A stretch of 64,000 nt of DNA from Bacteroidales bacterium (lineage in GTDB: Bacteria > Bacteroidota > Bacteroidia > Bacteroidales > UBA932), in contig JALCKZ010000001.1 of assembly GCA_022647615.1 (NCBI GenBank), positions 1,290,178 to 1,354,177 of the forward strand. The letters are read 5' to 3'. The translations under genes were made by a program, and so were the position numbers. Below are positions 18,315-27,390 of the stretch, in pieces. The notes beneath the pieces were generated by a model. The model had not been told where the DNA came from. It ran no database searches and was given only the letters and a program-made list of their open reading frames with translations. How positions within the stretch are numbered: position 1 is the first letter of the stretch; the number at the start of each line of letters is the position of its first letter.

Positions 18315-19070
18315 ATGGATAATCCTTTACCTGCAAGGGAGCAAATAATTAATAATTTAATAACAAAGTCAAATATTAAATCTGCTGTATTTGACTCTGT
18401 GCTAGAAGTTTTCAATCAGCTTAAAGAATTGCTTGGAGAGATTAGCAATGATTTTAATGATGTTCTTGATGAGAAACAGGAGAAAGAGGGGACAACTTTA
18501 AGCAAGAGGGTAAAACTTAACTACAGGGACCGCGGAAAGTTTGAGGCTGAACTTAGATTTGCAGATGACGTGCTGATTTTCAGCATGCACCAGGATGTTT
18601 TCCAGTTTGACCGCAATCATGCAATATGGGATAATCCGTATACAAAGGAGGCTCCTTTTAATTCATATTGCGGAATTATAAATGTCTACAATTTCCTGTA
18701 TGACTCCATAAAGTATGACAGGGACGATGATCTTGGATACCTGATAGCCAGAATATTTGTAAACAAAGACAAGGCTTTCTTTGTAGAGGGAAAAAGACAA
18801 CCGCGCAGAAGAACCAGAGATTTTGGAAAAGTTACTTTGGACAGGAAAGAACTGACTGATTTTGTGGAGAGCGCAATGCTTTATTCAATGTCTTTTGACC
18901 TTCTTGTCCCTCCGTTTGATGTTATGAAAGTCTCTAGCGTTGAGCAGATTAATGAAAAGATAGACAATGCAAGAATGAAGACGGGAAAACGTCTTGGATT
19001 TGAATACAAATCTGATGATGTGCTTAATAGTGATATTGAGAAATACTCATCAGATGATAAACACAAATAG
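18315..19070 (+). CDS. Conserved hypothetical cytoplasmic protein
   Basis: A 251-residue soluble protein of no family I can name. It has no signal peptide or membrane helix. The N-terminal 60 residues are probably helical (VFNQLKELLGEISNDFNDVLDEK). A central mixed region contains YRDRGKFEAELRFADDVLIFSMHQDVFQFD and PFNSYCGIINVYNFLYDSIKYDRDDDLGYLIARIF. The C-terminus is charged. The intact frame, codon use and position between proS and the DUF3078 gene support a real gene. It may be co-transcribed with the DUF3078 gene, 22 bases on. Confidence 0.7.
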   Translation: MDNPLPAREQIINNLITKSNIKSAVFDSVLEVFNQLKELLGEISNDFNDVLDEKQEKEGTTLSKRVKLNYRDRGKFEAELRFADDVLIFSMHQDVFQFDRNHAIWDNPYTKEAPFNSYCGIINVYNFLYDSIKYDRDDDLGYLIARIFVNKDKAFFVEGKRQPRRRTRDFGKVTLDRKELTDFVESAMLYSMSFDLLVPPFDVMKVSSVEQINEKIDNARMKTGKRLGFEYKSDDVLNSDIEKYSSDDKHK

Positions 19071-19092
19071 GAGTTTCTGTAAGTAAAAGTAA

Positions 19093-20172
19093 ATGAGAGG
19101 TCGCCGATACATATTTCTATTTTTTTTGCTCATTGCTCTAATTCCGTTCTCCCTATCTGCTCAGAACAAAACAAAGGGGAAAAAGACCGATAAGCCGGGC
19201 GGAGTTAAGGTGGACTTTTTTGGCGATACAATCAAGAGGAAAGACACAATCAAATTTGTTCCAAGCGGCCTTAACAAGGAGCAGGAAATGTGCAGAGTTA
19301 TTGGCGCAAAGTATCCTGTTCCTGTTATAAATTATGAACCGGTTGCTCCTCCAAAATTCTGGACTACAGGCGTTTTGGATGAGATTGGATTTTCGCAGGT
19401 TTCTCTTACCAATTGGGCTGCCGGAGGTACCGGTTCGCTTGCCCTGAATGCTTATGTCAATGCAATGGCAAACTATGAGAAAGGCAAGATGTATTGGGAG
19501 AACAGACTGCAAATGGAGTATGGCTTTGTAAAATCTTTTGATCTTGGTTACAGAAAATCTAATGATAAAATTATTCTAGATACAAAGTGGGGATATCAGG
19601 CATACAAGAAGTTATATTTCTCTGCAAATGTGAACTTCAGGTCCCAGTTCAGTCCCGGCTTTGAGTATAATTCTTCAAATGTTGGTAAGAAAGTTTCCAA
19701 GTTTCTTGCGCCGGCTTATCTTACATTTGGTATAGGTATGGATTACAAGCCGGGAGCGGGCAAGGTGTTTTCTTTGAACTTCTCTCCAATAACTGCAAGT
19801 GTTGTAATTGTCAACGCAGACAGCACGATACGTGTAAAGTACGGCAATGATTATGACAAGATGTTAAAGTGGGAGCTTGGAGCTCAGCTTAAGGCAACTT
19901 TGCAGAAAGAACTTCTTAAAGATTTTAAAGTTGGAACGCAGCTTACCCTTTTCTCTGATTATATGGGCAAACCGCAGAATATCAAGGTTTACTGGGATGT
20001 GCAGCTGGACTACGCATTTAACAAGTATTTGAAGGCATCTTTGAGGACAAACTTGATATATGATGATAACATTCTAATAGCCAATAAAGATGGATATCAG
20101 TGTCCAAGGGTACAGTTCAAAGAGGTCTTCAGCCTCAACTTTTCATACACAATTGGCTCATTTAAAAAATAA
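19093..20172 (+). CDS. DUF3078-family exported protein
   Basis: A 359-residue protein with a clear signal peptide (MRGRRYIFLFFLLIALIPF, cleavage near LSAQ). The DUF3078 hallmark ISFSQVSLTNWAAGG-like region reads GFSQVSLTNWAAGGTGSLAL near residue 98. Alternating aromatic strands follow (MYWENRLQMEYGF, KLYFSANVNFRSQFSPGFEY), suggesting an outer membrane beta-barrel. It ends FSLNFSYTIGSFKK. The family is common in Bacteroidetes and of unknown function. Confidence 0.8.
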   Translation: MRGRRYIFLFFLLIALIPFSLSAQNKTKGKKTDKPGGVKVDFFGDTIKRKDTIKFVPSGLNKEQEMCRVIGAKYPVPVINYEPVAPPKFWTTGVLDEIGFSQVSLTNWAAGGTGSLALNAYVNAMANYEKGKMYWENRLQMEYGFVKSFDLGYRKSNDKIILDTKWGYQAYKKLYFSANVNFRSQFSPGFEYNSSNVGKKVSKFLAPAYLTFGIGMDYKPGAGKVFSLNFSPITASVVIVNADSTIRVKYGNDYDKMLKWELGAQLKATLQKELLKDFKVGTQLTLFSDYMGKPQNIKVYWDVQLDYAFNKYLKASLRTNLIYDDNILIANKDGYQCPRVQFKEVFSLNFSYTIGSFKK

Positions 20173-20178
20173 AATAGG

Positions 20179-20186
20179 TATATTTG
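20179..20186 (+). promoter_or_regulatory. Putative -7 promoter box for tilS
   Basis: TATATTTG lies 74 bases before the tilS ATG, directly after the DUF3078 stop. It leaves a leader of about 65 bases that contains a direct repeat. Confidence 0.5.
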
Positions 20187-20225
20187 CATACTAAGGGCGT
20201 GATTTTGACGCACCTAGTGTAGAAT

Positions 20226-20258
20226 TTAAACTTCTGCCTCAACCTTAAACTTCTGCCT
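20226..20258 (+). repeat. 14-bp direct repeat in the tilS leader
   Basis: TTAAACTTCTGCCT occurs at 20226-20239 and 20245-20258, a 19-base period, with the second copy ending next to the ATG of tilS. It could be a slippage product or a paired protein- or RNA-binding site. Confidence 0.6.
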
Positions 20259-20259
20259 T

Positions 20260-21825
20260 ATGAAAAAAGCGGATGAAAGTCTGTGGCGGTTTAACAAAAA
20301 ATTCCGCTATGATTTTTGGAAACACTTTGAAACGTTTTCCGTGCAAGAATCTGAGAGCATACTTGTTGCGGTGAGCGGAGGGGTAGATTCTATGTGTCTT
20401 CTCAACCTTCTTTATGACTTATCTTTCCTTAAAGATTCTCCTGAATATCCAAATTTTAATCTTGCCATTGCTCACGTAAATTTCTCTTTAAGAGGCAAGG
20501 ATAGTGATGCAGATGAGGAACTTGTGAGGAAGTGGGCAAAGGAACACAGCGTTAAAATTTACGTTAAAAAATTTGATACAAGATATTATGCAAAGAGGCA
20601 CTCTCTTTCTATAGAGATGGCAGCCAGGGATTTGCGCTATAATTGGTTTTACAAGCTGATGACAGAGCATAAGTATAATTATCTTGCCGTTGCTCATAAT
20701 GCAAATGATAATGCCGAGACTTTGTTATTAAATCTTGTCCGCGGAACCGGAATTAAAGGATTGCAGGGGATAAGAGAAAAGAGAGACATTTTCCGTCATG
20801 ATTATACATTCGGCTATAGCATAATAAGACCTCTTATGATTTTCCAACGTTCAGAAATAGAGGAATATGCGCAGAAGAATGGAATAAAGTACAGGACTGA
20901 TAAAACAAACAGGCTGAGTGAATTTGCGCGCAATAGAATTCGCAATGAAGTGATGCCTCATCTGGAAAAAATAAATCCTGCGGTAATAAGGATTTTGAAT
21001 AGGGATATCAAATACTTCACTATGACTTGTGACATAGTGAACGAGATGGCGCAAAAGAAAATGAAGGAGCTTTGCGTAAATGCGGATGGAGTGTCAGGTG
21101 TTGATTATCTTGGGTTTAGAAAGGAGTACATGATAACGGCAATGCCTATCGTGAGCTTGAAAGAAGAGAGATATCACAAATATTGGATGTATGAAATTCT
21201 GCAAAATTATGGATTCAACATTACGCAGATAGATGATATTTCTGTTCTGATGGAGGCTATGATTGAGCAGGAGCACAGCCGTTTTGTCAAAAAGGATGAG
21301 CTGGACTCAGGGCTGATTTTAAGTGAAGGGAGCGTAAAGGAACCTCAAAACGGCATCAGTACAAAAATCTTTGAATCAGATGATTATGTCCTTGCAGCAG
21401 AGAGAGGGTATTTAAAGATTTATTATAAGAGCGTGCTGGATAATATTCCCGATAGAAAGCTTGAGAAGTTCTCAGATTTCTATGAGTTCAAATATGGCAG
21501 AAAGACAATCCATTTGAGAATTGCAGAGAACAATGCTGGCATTTCACAAAGTGAAAAGGGCCTTCTGCTGGATGCGGATAAAATTCCTAATCAGCTAATT
21601 TGCAGGAAACTAAAAGATGGAGATAAATTCTCCCCTTACGGTTTTAACGGCACAAAGAATGTTGCAGATTATCTCAACGGCAAGAAGATGGATACGCTCT
21701 TCAAGGGGGTAGTTCCAATTATTTCTTCAGGCAGCAAAATAATCTGTTTGCCAGGCCTTGAGATTGATGACCATTATAAAGTCACATCTCAAACAACAAA
21801 AGTTCTGATAGTTGATATTATTTAA
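20260..21825 (+). CDS. tilS: tRNA(Ile)-lysidine synthase
   Basis: Converts C34 of the AUA-reading tRNA-Ile to lysidine using ATP and lysine. The 521-residue protein has the PP-loop motif VAVSGGVDSM at residues 32-41, IAHVNFSLRG, AVAHNANDNAETLLLNLVRGTGIKGL (nucleotide and tRNA contact region), and NRIRNEVMPHL. A C-terminal TilS domain carries KLKDGDKFSPYGFNGTKNVADYL. Length is slightly above the bacterial average. A bidirectional terminator separates it from sppA. Confidence 0.94.
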   Translation: MKKADESLWRFNKKFRYDFWKHFETFSVQESESILVAVSGGVDSMCLLNLLYDLSFLKDSPEYPNFNLAIAHVNFSLRGKDSDADEELVRKWAKEHSVKIYVKKFDTRYYAKRHSLSIEMAARDLRYNWFYKLMTEHKYNYLAVAHNANDNAETLLLNLVRGTGIKGLQGIREKRDIFRHDYTFGYSIIRPLMIFQRSEIEEYAQKNGIKYRTDKTNRLSEFARNRIRNEVMPHLEKINPAVIRILNRDIKYFTMTCDIVNEMAQKKMKELCVNADGVSGVDYLGFRKEYMITAMPIVSLKEERYHKYWMYEILQNYGFNITQIDDISVLMEAMIEQEHSRFVKKDELDSGLILSEGSVKEPQNGISTKIFESDDYVLAAERGYLKIYYKSVLDNIPDRKLEKFSDFYEFKYGRKTIHLRIAENNAGISQSEKGLLLDADKIPNQLICRKLKDGDKFSPYGFNGTKNVADYLNGKKMDTLFKGVVPIISSGSKIICLPGLEIDDHYKVTSQTTKVLIVDII

Positions 21826-21847
21826 CCTCTAATAAATTATGAAATAA

Positions 21848-21876
21848 AAAAGCCGGAGTAGTATTCTCCGGCTTTT
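21848..21876. terminator. Bidirectional terminator between tilS and sppA
   Basis: AAAAGCCGGAG and CTCCGGCTTTT form an 11-bp stem with a 7-base loop. The A and T ends give a T tract on both strands. It serves the convergent tilS and sppA genes. Confidence 0.8.
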
Positions 21877-21935
21877 CTGTTTTTTCATTTATGTTAATGT
21901 TGTTCAGCAATGGTTACTACATTAACACAGAAATG

Positions 21936-23723
21936 TTAGTAATTGAATTCATAAATGTAAGGCAGTCTGGCATAGGTCTTTACGCCTTTGTACTTAGTAA
22001 GGCTGGAATATGCCTTCTTAATCAAAGCCTCAGGATCGGTAAGGATTTTTGCAGAAGCCTCATCACTCTCGCTGCCTGAAATTTTGTCCATTATTTTCTC
22101 CTCCATTGTTTTAACTGAAGGATATTCAACAACTCTGTAACTGCTTAGCTTTGCGTATTTTGCTGCAAAAGCAATAGCATCGTCCAGGCCTCCGATATAA
22201 TCTGTAAGTTTTTTCTGGATTCCCTGCTCTCCTGTCCAAACCCTGCCTTGTCCTATTGAATCTACATAGGCAACAGGAAGTTTTCTGCCATCGGCAGCTA
22301 TACTTGTAAACTGTGAATAAATTTTCTCCACAAACTGCTGCATATATATTTGTTCTTCAGGTTTTAGAGGAGAAATACCGGAAGACATGGTTGAGTGTGC
22401 ATTCGTTCCAAAAGAGACCGTATTAATGTTTAAATGCTCCTTAAGTCCTTTCCCGTAATTGAATACAAGTGAGTATACTCCAATTGAACCTGTAAGAGTA
22501 GTTGCATCAGTGAAAATTTTATTTGCCTGTGCAGAAATCCAATAGCCGCCGCTTGCAGCGTACTCTCCATAACTGCAAATAACCGGCTTAACTTTCTTTA
22601 GCAACTGCAGCTCCTCTCTGATAACCTCTGCTGCCTGTGCCTCACCGCCTGGAGAATTGACCCTGAATACAACGGCTTTGACAGATGAATCTTTGCGTAA
22701 CTTCTTGATTACCGGGCATAAATCCTTTGCAGTAATTCCATCGGCTCCGCTCATTGTAATCTCTCCCTCTGCGTATAAAACTGCAATTTTATTCCTTGAC
22801 TTTGTATCTGGTTTAACTTTAGCGGCTGCGTAATCTGCCAAGGAGACGTACTTTAAGTTTTTATCCTCTTTGACGCCAAATAAATCACAAAGTTTTTGTG
22901 TCATCTCTGTATTTGTTACGCTGCCGTCAGCCAGCTTGTTGGCAACCATAGACTCCGCATCCCAAATCTTTAAATTGTTTACTTCATCATTGAAAGTTAC
23001 AGGTGAAATATTCCTGCTTTTGCAAATAGCCTTTACCCACGTGCCCCATATAGAGTTTAACATTGCCAGACTCTGCTCCTTGTTTTCCGGACTTATATCA
23101 CTCTTAACATATTGCTCTGCAGCAGATTTGTATTTTCCGTGCCTTATAAGCTCTACCTGTACCCCAAGCTTGTCCAGCAAATCTTTGAAAAACATCATGC
23201 TTGTTCCAAGACCTACAATTTGAGCAGTGCCGGCTTTATTTATATAGATTTTATCAGCTACTGATGCAAGATAATAGCCTCCTTGCGAACAATTTATGCC
23301 GTAGGCAATTATGGGCTTTCCGCTGTCGTGAAAATCTGCCAGCGCTTTCCTAACTTCTTCCATATTTGCAACTCCATAATTTGGAGTATCCAAGTTTGTT
23401 ATTAGTATAAGTTTTATAGCGGGGTCATCTGCTGCCGTTTTGATTGCACGTACGGCATCATAAACTCCAAGTGTACCTTCATTGGAGATATTAAACTGGA
23501 ATGCTGCCGGGTTGAATCCCTTAAACGGGTCATTCTGAGTCCTTTCGCCAACAGGCTTAGATAAGTCTATCTTAAGAATTGCAGAAGATGGGACACTAGG
23601 TTCTGTCTTTTCTGCAAGTGAGGCAATTGAACCTACAAATGCAAAAAACATAAGCATGCAGACAAAAAGGGCAGCCAATGTTCCGCAAAGCGCGGCTAAA
23701 AAAGTTTTCCAAAAATTATTCAT
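21936..23723 (-). CDS. sppA: Signal peptide peptidase SppA, long (67K) type
   Basis: Membrane-anchored Ser/Lys protease that degrades cleaved signal peptides. One N-terminal helix (about residues 8-35) anchors two tandem S49 domains in 595 residues. The general-base Lys lies in HGKYKSAAEQ (Lys199). The nucleophile Ser lies in the second domain, in LTGSIGVYS at about residue 400. SPGGEAQAAEVIREEL forms the conserved oxyanion-region helix. A single gene on the minus strand, convergent with tilS and divergent from the GH9-CE4 gene. Confidence 0.92.
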   Translation of the reverse strand: MNNFWKTFLAALCGTLAALFVCMLMFFAFVGSIASLAEKTEPSVPSSAILKIDLSKPVGERTQNDPFKGFNPAAFQFNISNEGTLGVYDAVRAIKTAADDPAIKLILITNLDTPNYGVANMEEVRKALADFHDSGKPIIAYGINCSQGGYYLASVADKIYINKAGTAQIVGLGTSMMFFKDLLDKLGVQVELIRHGKYKSAAEQYVKSDISPENKEQSLAMLNSIWGTWVKAICKSRNISPVTFNDEVNNLKIWDAESMVANKLADGSVTNTEMTQKLCDLFGVKEDKNLKYVSLADYAAAKVKPDTKSRNKIAVLYAEGEITMSGADGITAKDLCPVIKKLRKDSSVKAVVFRVNSPGGEAQAAEVIREELQLLKKVKPVICSYGEYAASGGYWISAQANKIFTDATTLTGSIGVYSLVFNYGKGLKEHLNINTVSFGTNAHSTMSSGISPLKPEEQIYMQQFVEKIYSQFTSIAADGRKLPVAYVDSIGQGRVWTGEQGIQKKLTDYIGGLDDAIAFAAKYAKLSSYRVVEYPSVKTMEEKIMDKISGSESDEASAKILTDPEALIKKAYSSLTKYKGVKTYARLPYIYEFNY

Positions 23724-23795
23724 GTAAGGTTGTTTTTTGTTTTGAAATGAAATGTAAAATTAGAAAATAAAATTGTAAATCAGTGTGCGGAATAG

Positions 23796-23803
23796 TATTT
23801 TTG
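23796..23803 (+). promoter_or_regulatory. Putative -7 promoter box for the GH9-CE4 operon
   Basis: TATTTTTG lies 47 bases before the ATG at 23850. The frame stays open upstream to about 23814, but those codons fall in the presumed leader. Confidence 0.45.
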
Positions 23804-23849
23804 CGATTGCGGTGTGGATTTTGGCCATTCTGCAAAAATCAAAAGAATT

Positions 23850-26513
23850 ATGAAGAAAATATTGGTATTCATTTTTGCCTTGTTCATGGGATGCCAGGTT
23901 TTTGCGCAAGGATACATTAGAATTAACTACGCAGGTTACCTCCCTGCATCAAAGAAAGTTGCTGTGTATATTCTTGCGGATACATCCATTAAGGCAGTTC
24001 CGGATGCAGCGCAACATCCTGCTTCTGTGAGACTTGCTGAGGCACAGTTTGATGCTGTCAAGTTTGCCGATATTAATAATTCTGCAAATAAAGTTGGGCG
24101 TGCCGGAGATTTATCAAATTGCAAGTCAGAAAGCACTGATTCCACGGATAACAGATTTTTTGTTTTTAACGCAACTACAGACTCATTGGTTTTTGTTGGT
24201 CACGCAAAAAAGTGCGACCCATCTAAATGGGCTCTGAAAGAGGCATATAGATTAGATTTTTCCAAGCTGGAACTATCGGGAGGATACTATATAATTTTCA
24301 AAGCTGTCAAATCTCCTAATTTTAAGATAGATGCAAATGCCTATGACGGGCTTGCGGATTTTCTTCTTTACTACATGAGACAGCAGCAGTGCGGTTACAA
24401 TCCTTTTGTTGATACTCTTTGTCACCAAAAAGATGCGTATATAGTTGACCATCCCACGCGCAATGGGGAGAAGATTGATGTCAGAGGCGGATGGCATGAC
24501 GCATCAGATTATCTGCAATACCAAACTACCTCTGCTACTGCTACTTATGATATGATGTTCGCCTATAATAATATAGAGGATAAGTCTGTGTTCAAGGATA
24601 ATTTTGATGCAATGGGGAAGCCCGGAGCAAATGGAATTCCGGATATTTTGGACCAGGCGAAGTGGGGGCTTGATTGGCTTAACAAAATGAACCCGGAAGA
24701 CAAAGTTATGTTCAATCAAATTGCAGATGATAGAGATCATATCGGTTTTAAGCCGCCTCAATATGATAAGGCAGATTACGGATGGGGACCCGGAAATGGA
24801 AGACCTGTATATTTTTTAACCGGCAAACCTCAGGGGCTTGGCAAATACGGAAAGAATAGAACTACCGGAGTAGCTTCTACGGCGGGGAAATTTGCTTCCT
24901 CGTTCTCGCTTGGAGCACAGGTGTTTAAGAAGATTGACCCTAAATTTTCCAAGCTTATTCAGAAGAAAGCGGACCAGGCATATAACTTTGCAAAGGAGTT
25001 CCCCGGCAATACTCAGACAGCATGTTATGTTTCCAGATATTTTTATGAGGAAGATACTTGGGTAGATGACGTTGAACTTGCAGCTGCTACAATTTTTTCA
25101 TCTTCCAAAATTCCGGCATTAGAAAAAGAGGCCGATTATTACGGACAGCTGGAGCCGGTTTCACCTTGGATGGAACTTGGAAGGGGACGTCATTATCAAT
25201 ATTATCCGTTTATAAATCTCGGCCACTATTTGCTTGCCGTTGAGGGAGATAAAGAGGTTTCTGCAAAGTACAAAGAGTTCATGAGACAGGGATTGGAGGA
25301 TTTAAAAAATCGTGCGGGAGATGAACCTTTTATGAACGGAGTCCCATATTTATGGTGTTCAAATAATTTAGTATCTGCTGCCGTAACTCAGGCAGAGCTA
25401 TATAAGAAAGCAACAGGAGATACAACTTACGTAGAGATGGAAGCCTCTCTAAGAGATTGGCTGTTAGGCTGTAATCCATGGGGCACTTCTATGATAATCG
25501 GTTATCCGCGCGGAGGAGTTTATCCTACTCAGCCTCATTCTGCTTTTACAGTTGAGCATAGAGAAATTCCAGGAGGACTTGTTGATGGTCCCGTTTATTA
25601 CGGAATTTTCAAGAGCCGCGCAGGCATGGGAATGAGAAATCCGGACCAAACTCCTGATTTAAACAAAGGAGCTGCCGTATATCACAATGACGTAGGCGAT
25701 TACGCAACCAATGAGCCTACAATGGATGGTACTGCAGGTCTTACATATTACTTTGCATCATTGGAACAAGAGGGCAACAAACAAAAGAGAGAAGGTTCAG
25801 GTCTTGGTGCAAAACTGGTTAGAGATTCAGAGGGTGCAATTGTAAGAATTGACACAACTTCCAGAAATATTTATTTGATTTTTTCTGCTGACTCCATGTT
25901 TAACGGAGGAGAAAAAATTTTGGAGACTTTGAAGAAAGAGAGAATTCATGCTTCATTTTTCTTTACTGGCAATTCTCTTAGAATGCCTGAGCACCAGGAA
26001 ATTATACAGAGAATAATTAAGGCTGGAAATTATGTGAGCGGCCATTCGGACGGACATGTGCTTTATGCGCCTTGGGGTAAGAGAGATTCTCTTATTGTTA
26101 CTCGCGATAGTATTGTCAGAGACATAAGAAGGAATGCAGCAGAGCTTGCAAAATTTGGAATTGCGCAAAATGATTCCAGATGGTTTCTCTCTCCTTATGA
26201 GTATTACAACAATGAGACTGTAAATATTTTGGAAAGAGCGGGTTATAAAACAATTAATTATACCCCCGGCACAGCTACCCCCGCAGATTATACTATTCCG
26301 TCTATGCCTGAGTATAAAACAGCTCAATACCTGATAGATAGGTTGTATGCATTTGAAAAGAAAAATACTCTTAACGGAGCAATAATATTAATTCATCCGG
26401 GGATAGAAGCTACCCGTCCGGAAAATCAAAGATTGTATAACAGGCTGAGGGAAATAGTCAGCTGCTTAAAGGATAAAGGGTACACTTTTAAGTCATTTAA
26501 AGATTTGAAATAG
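23850..26513 (+). CDS. Secreted GH9 glycoside hydrolase fused to a CE4-like deacetylase
   Basis: An 887-residue two-enzyme fusion. The start gives a clean signal peptide (MKKILVFIFALFMG, cleavage near VFAQ). Residues ~22-160 are the Ig-like domain found before GH9 catalytic domains (IRINYAGYLPASKKVAV). The GH9 domain spans ~165-640, with GGWHDASDY at 213-221 (two conserved Asp) and GDYATNEPTMDGTAG near 618, which holds the acid Glu. A NodB/CE4-like domain spans ~671-887 with HSDGH metal-binding motif, SPYEYY and LIHPG. Its motif 1 reads LIFSADS, not TFDDG. GH9 includes cellulases and exo-glucosaminidases; the deacetylase partner hints at an N-acetylated beta-glycan, but this is inference. Confidence 0.85.
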   Translation: MKKILVFIFALFMGCQVFAQGYIRINYAGYLPASKKVAVYILADTSIKAVPDAAQHPASVRLAEAQFDAVKFADINNSANKVGRAGDLSNCKSESTDSTDNRFFVFNATTDSLVFVGHAKKCDPSKWALKEAYRLDFSKLELSGGYYIIFKAVKSPNFKIDANAYDGLADFLLYYMRQQQCGYNPFVDTLCHQKDAYIVDHPTRNGEKIDVRGGWHDASDYLQYQTTSATATYDMMFAYNNIEDKSVFKDNFDAMGKPGANGIPDILDQAKWGLDWLNKMNPEDKVMFNQIADDRDHIGFKPPQYDKADYGWGPGNGRPVYFLTGKPQGLGKYGKNRTTGVASTAGKFASSFSLGAQVFKKIDPKFSKLIQKKADQAYNFAKEFPGNTQTACYVSRYFYEEDTWVDDVELAAATIFSSSKIPALEKEADYYGQLEPVSPWMELGRGRHYQYYPFINLGHYLLAVEGDKEVSAKYKEFMRQGLEDLKNRAGDEPFMNGVPYLWCSNNLVSAAVTQAELYKKATGDTTYVEMEASLRDWLLGCNPWGTSMIIGYPRGGVYPTQPHSAFTVEHREIPGGLVDGPVYYGIFKSRAGMGMRNPDQTPDLNKGAAVYHNDVGDYATNEPTMDGTAGLTYYFASLEQEGNKQKREGSGLGAKLVRDSEGAIVRIDTTSRNIYLIFSADSMFNGGEKILETLKKERIHASFFFTGNSLRMPEHQEIIQRIIKAGNYVSGHSDGHVLYAPWGKRDSLIVTRDSIVRDIRRNAAELAKFGIAQNDSRWFLSPYEYYNNETVNILERAGYKTINYTPGTATPADYTIPSMPEYKTAQYLIDRLYAFEKKNTLNGAIILIHPGIEATRPENQRLYNRLREIVSCLKDKGYTFKSFKDLK

Positions 26514-26515
26514 AG

Positions 26516-27376
26516 ATGTATAGAATTGTTAAAAAAGAGGAACTTACGCCGCTCGTCTATTTAATGGAATTGAAAGCGGAGAGGATTGCCGCTTCTGTTA
26601 AGCCGGGACAATTTTTAATTGTCAGACCGTCGGAAAACGGAGAGAGAATTCCCCTTACAGTTTGTGATTTTAATAGAGAAAAAGGTACTGTTACAATAGT
26701 AACGCAAATAGTAGGTGTCTCTACAGATAAAATCTGTAAACTTGCTGTGGGAGAGTGTTTTACTGATGCCGTAGGACCGCTGGGCAATCCGTCCGAATTT
26801 GTAAATGCATCTGATGAAGAGGTTAAGAAAATGAGTTACATTTTTGTGGCAGGAGGAGTTGGAGCAGCACCTGTTTATCCGCAGGCAAAGTACTTGCATG
26901 AGAGAGGTGCAAAAGTAGATGTCATCTTGGGAGCACGCAATAAAGATTTGCTGATTATGGAGGAGCAGATGAGACAAGTATGTGATAATCTTTATGTTTG
27001 CACGGATGATGGTTCAAAGGGTGAGAAGGGTGTTGTTACCATTATATTGGAGAGATTGCTGTCGGGAGGAAAAAAATACAACATGGGAGTTGCAATTGGC
27101 CCTATGATTATGATGAAGTTTGTAACTGTTTCTGCAAAAAAATATCAGCTGCCTCTTACGGTAAGTCTTAATACTCTGATGGTTGACGGAACAGGTATGT
27201 GCGGCGCATGTAGAGTTAGCATTGGCGGAAAGACAAAATTTGCCTGTGTGGACGGACCTGAATTTAATGCGTATGATGTTGATTTTGATGAAGCTATGAG
27301 GCGTCAAACAATTTATCGTCCGCAAGAGCTTGCGGCAAACAAAGAGGCTGGGCTGGAGATTGGACCAAAGAAATAA
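26516..27376 (+). CDS. NfnA/SudB-type FAD and [2Fe-2S] oxidoreductase subunit
   Basis: The small subunit of a ferredoxin:NADP oxidoreductase or sulfide dehydrogenase pair, 286 residues. The N-terminal flavin-binding barrel carries PGQFLIVRPSENGERIPLTV. The nucleotide-binding domain has AGGVGAAPVYPQAKYL. The C-terminal iron-sulfur motif is DGTGMCGACRVSIGG followed by TKFACVDGPEF. This layout also fits dihydroorotate dehydrogenase electron-transfer subunits (PyrK), but the following GltD-like gene makes Nfn/Sud the better call. It starts two bases after the GH9-CE4 stop, so the genes are probably co-transcribed. Confidence 0.85.
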   Translation: MYRIVKKEELTPLVYLMELKAERIAASVKPGQFLIVRPSENGERIPLTVCDFNREKGTVTIVTQIVGVSTDKICKLAVGECFTDAVGPLGNPSEFVNASDEEVKKMSYIFVAGGVGAAPVYPQAKYLHERGAKVDVILGARNKDLLIMEEQMRQVCDNLYVCTDDGSKGEKGVVTIILERLLSGGKKYNMGVAIGPMIMMKFVTVSAKKYQLPLTVSLNTLMVDGTGMCGACRVSIGGKTKFACVDGPEFNAYDVDFDEAMRRQTIYRPQELAANKEAGLEIGPKK

Positions 27377-27390
27377 AATGGAGAATAGTT

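Noticed and set aside
13553..26513. Type IX secretion C-terminal sorting domains on exported proteins
   Set aside because: The C-termini of the porin, the lipoprotein, the DUF3078 protein and the GH9-CE4 enzyme show no such domain.
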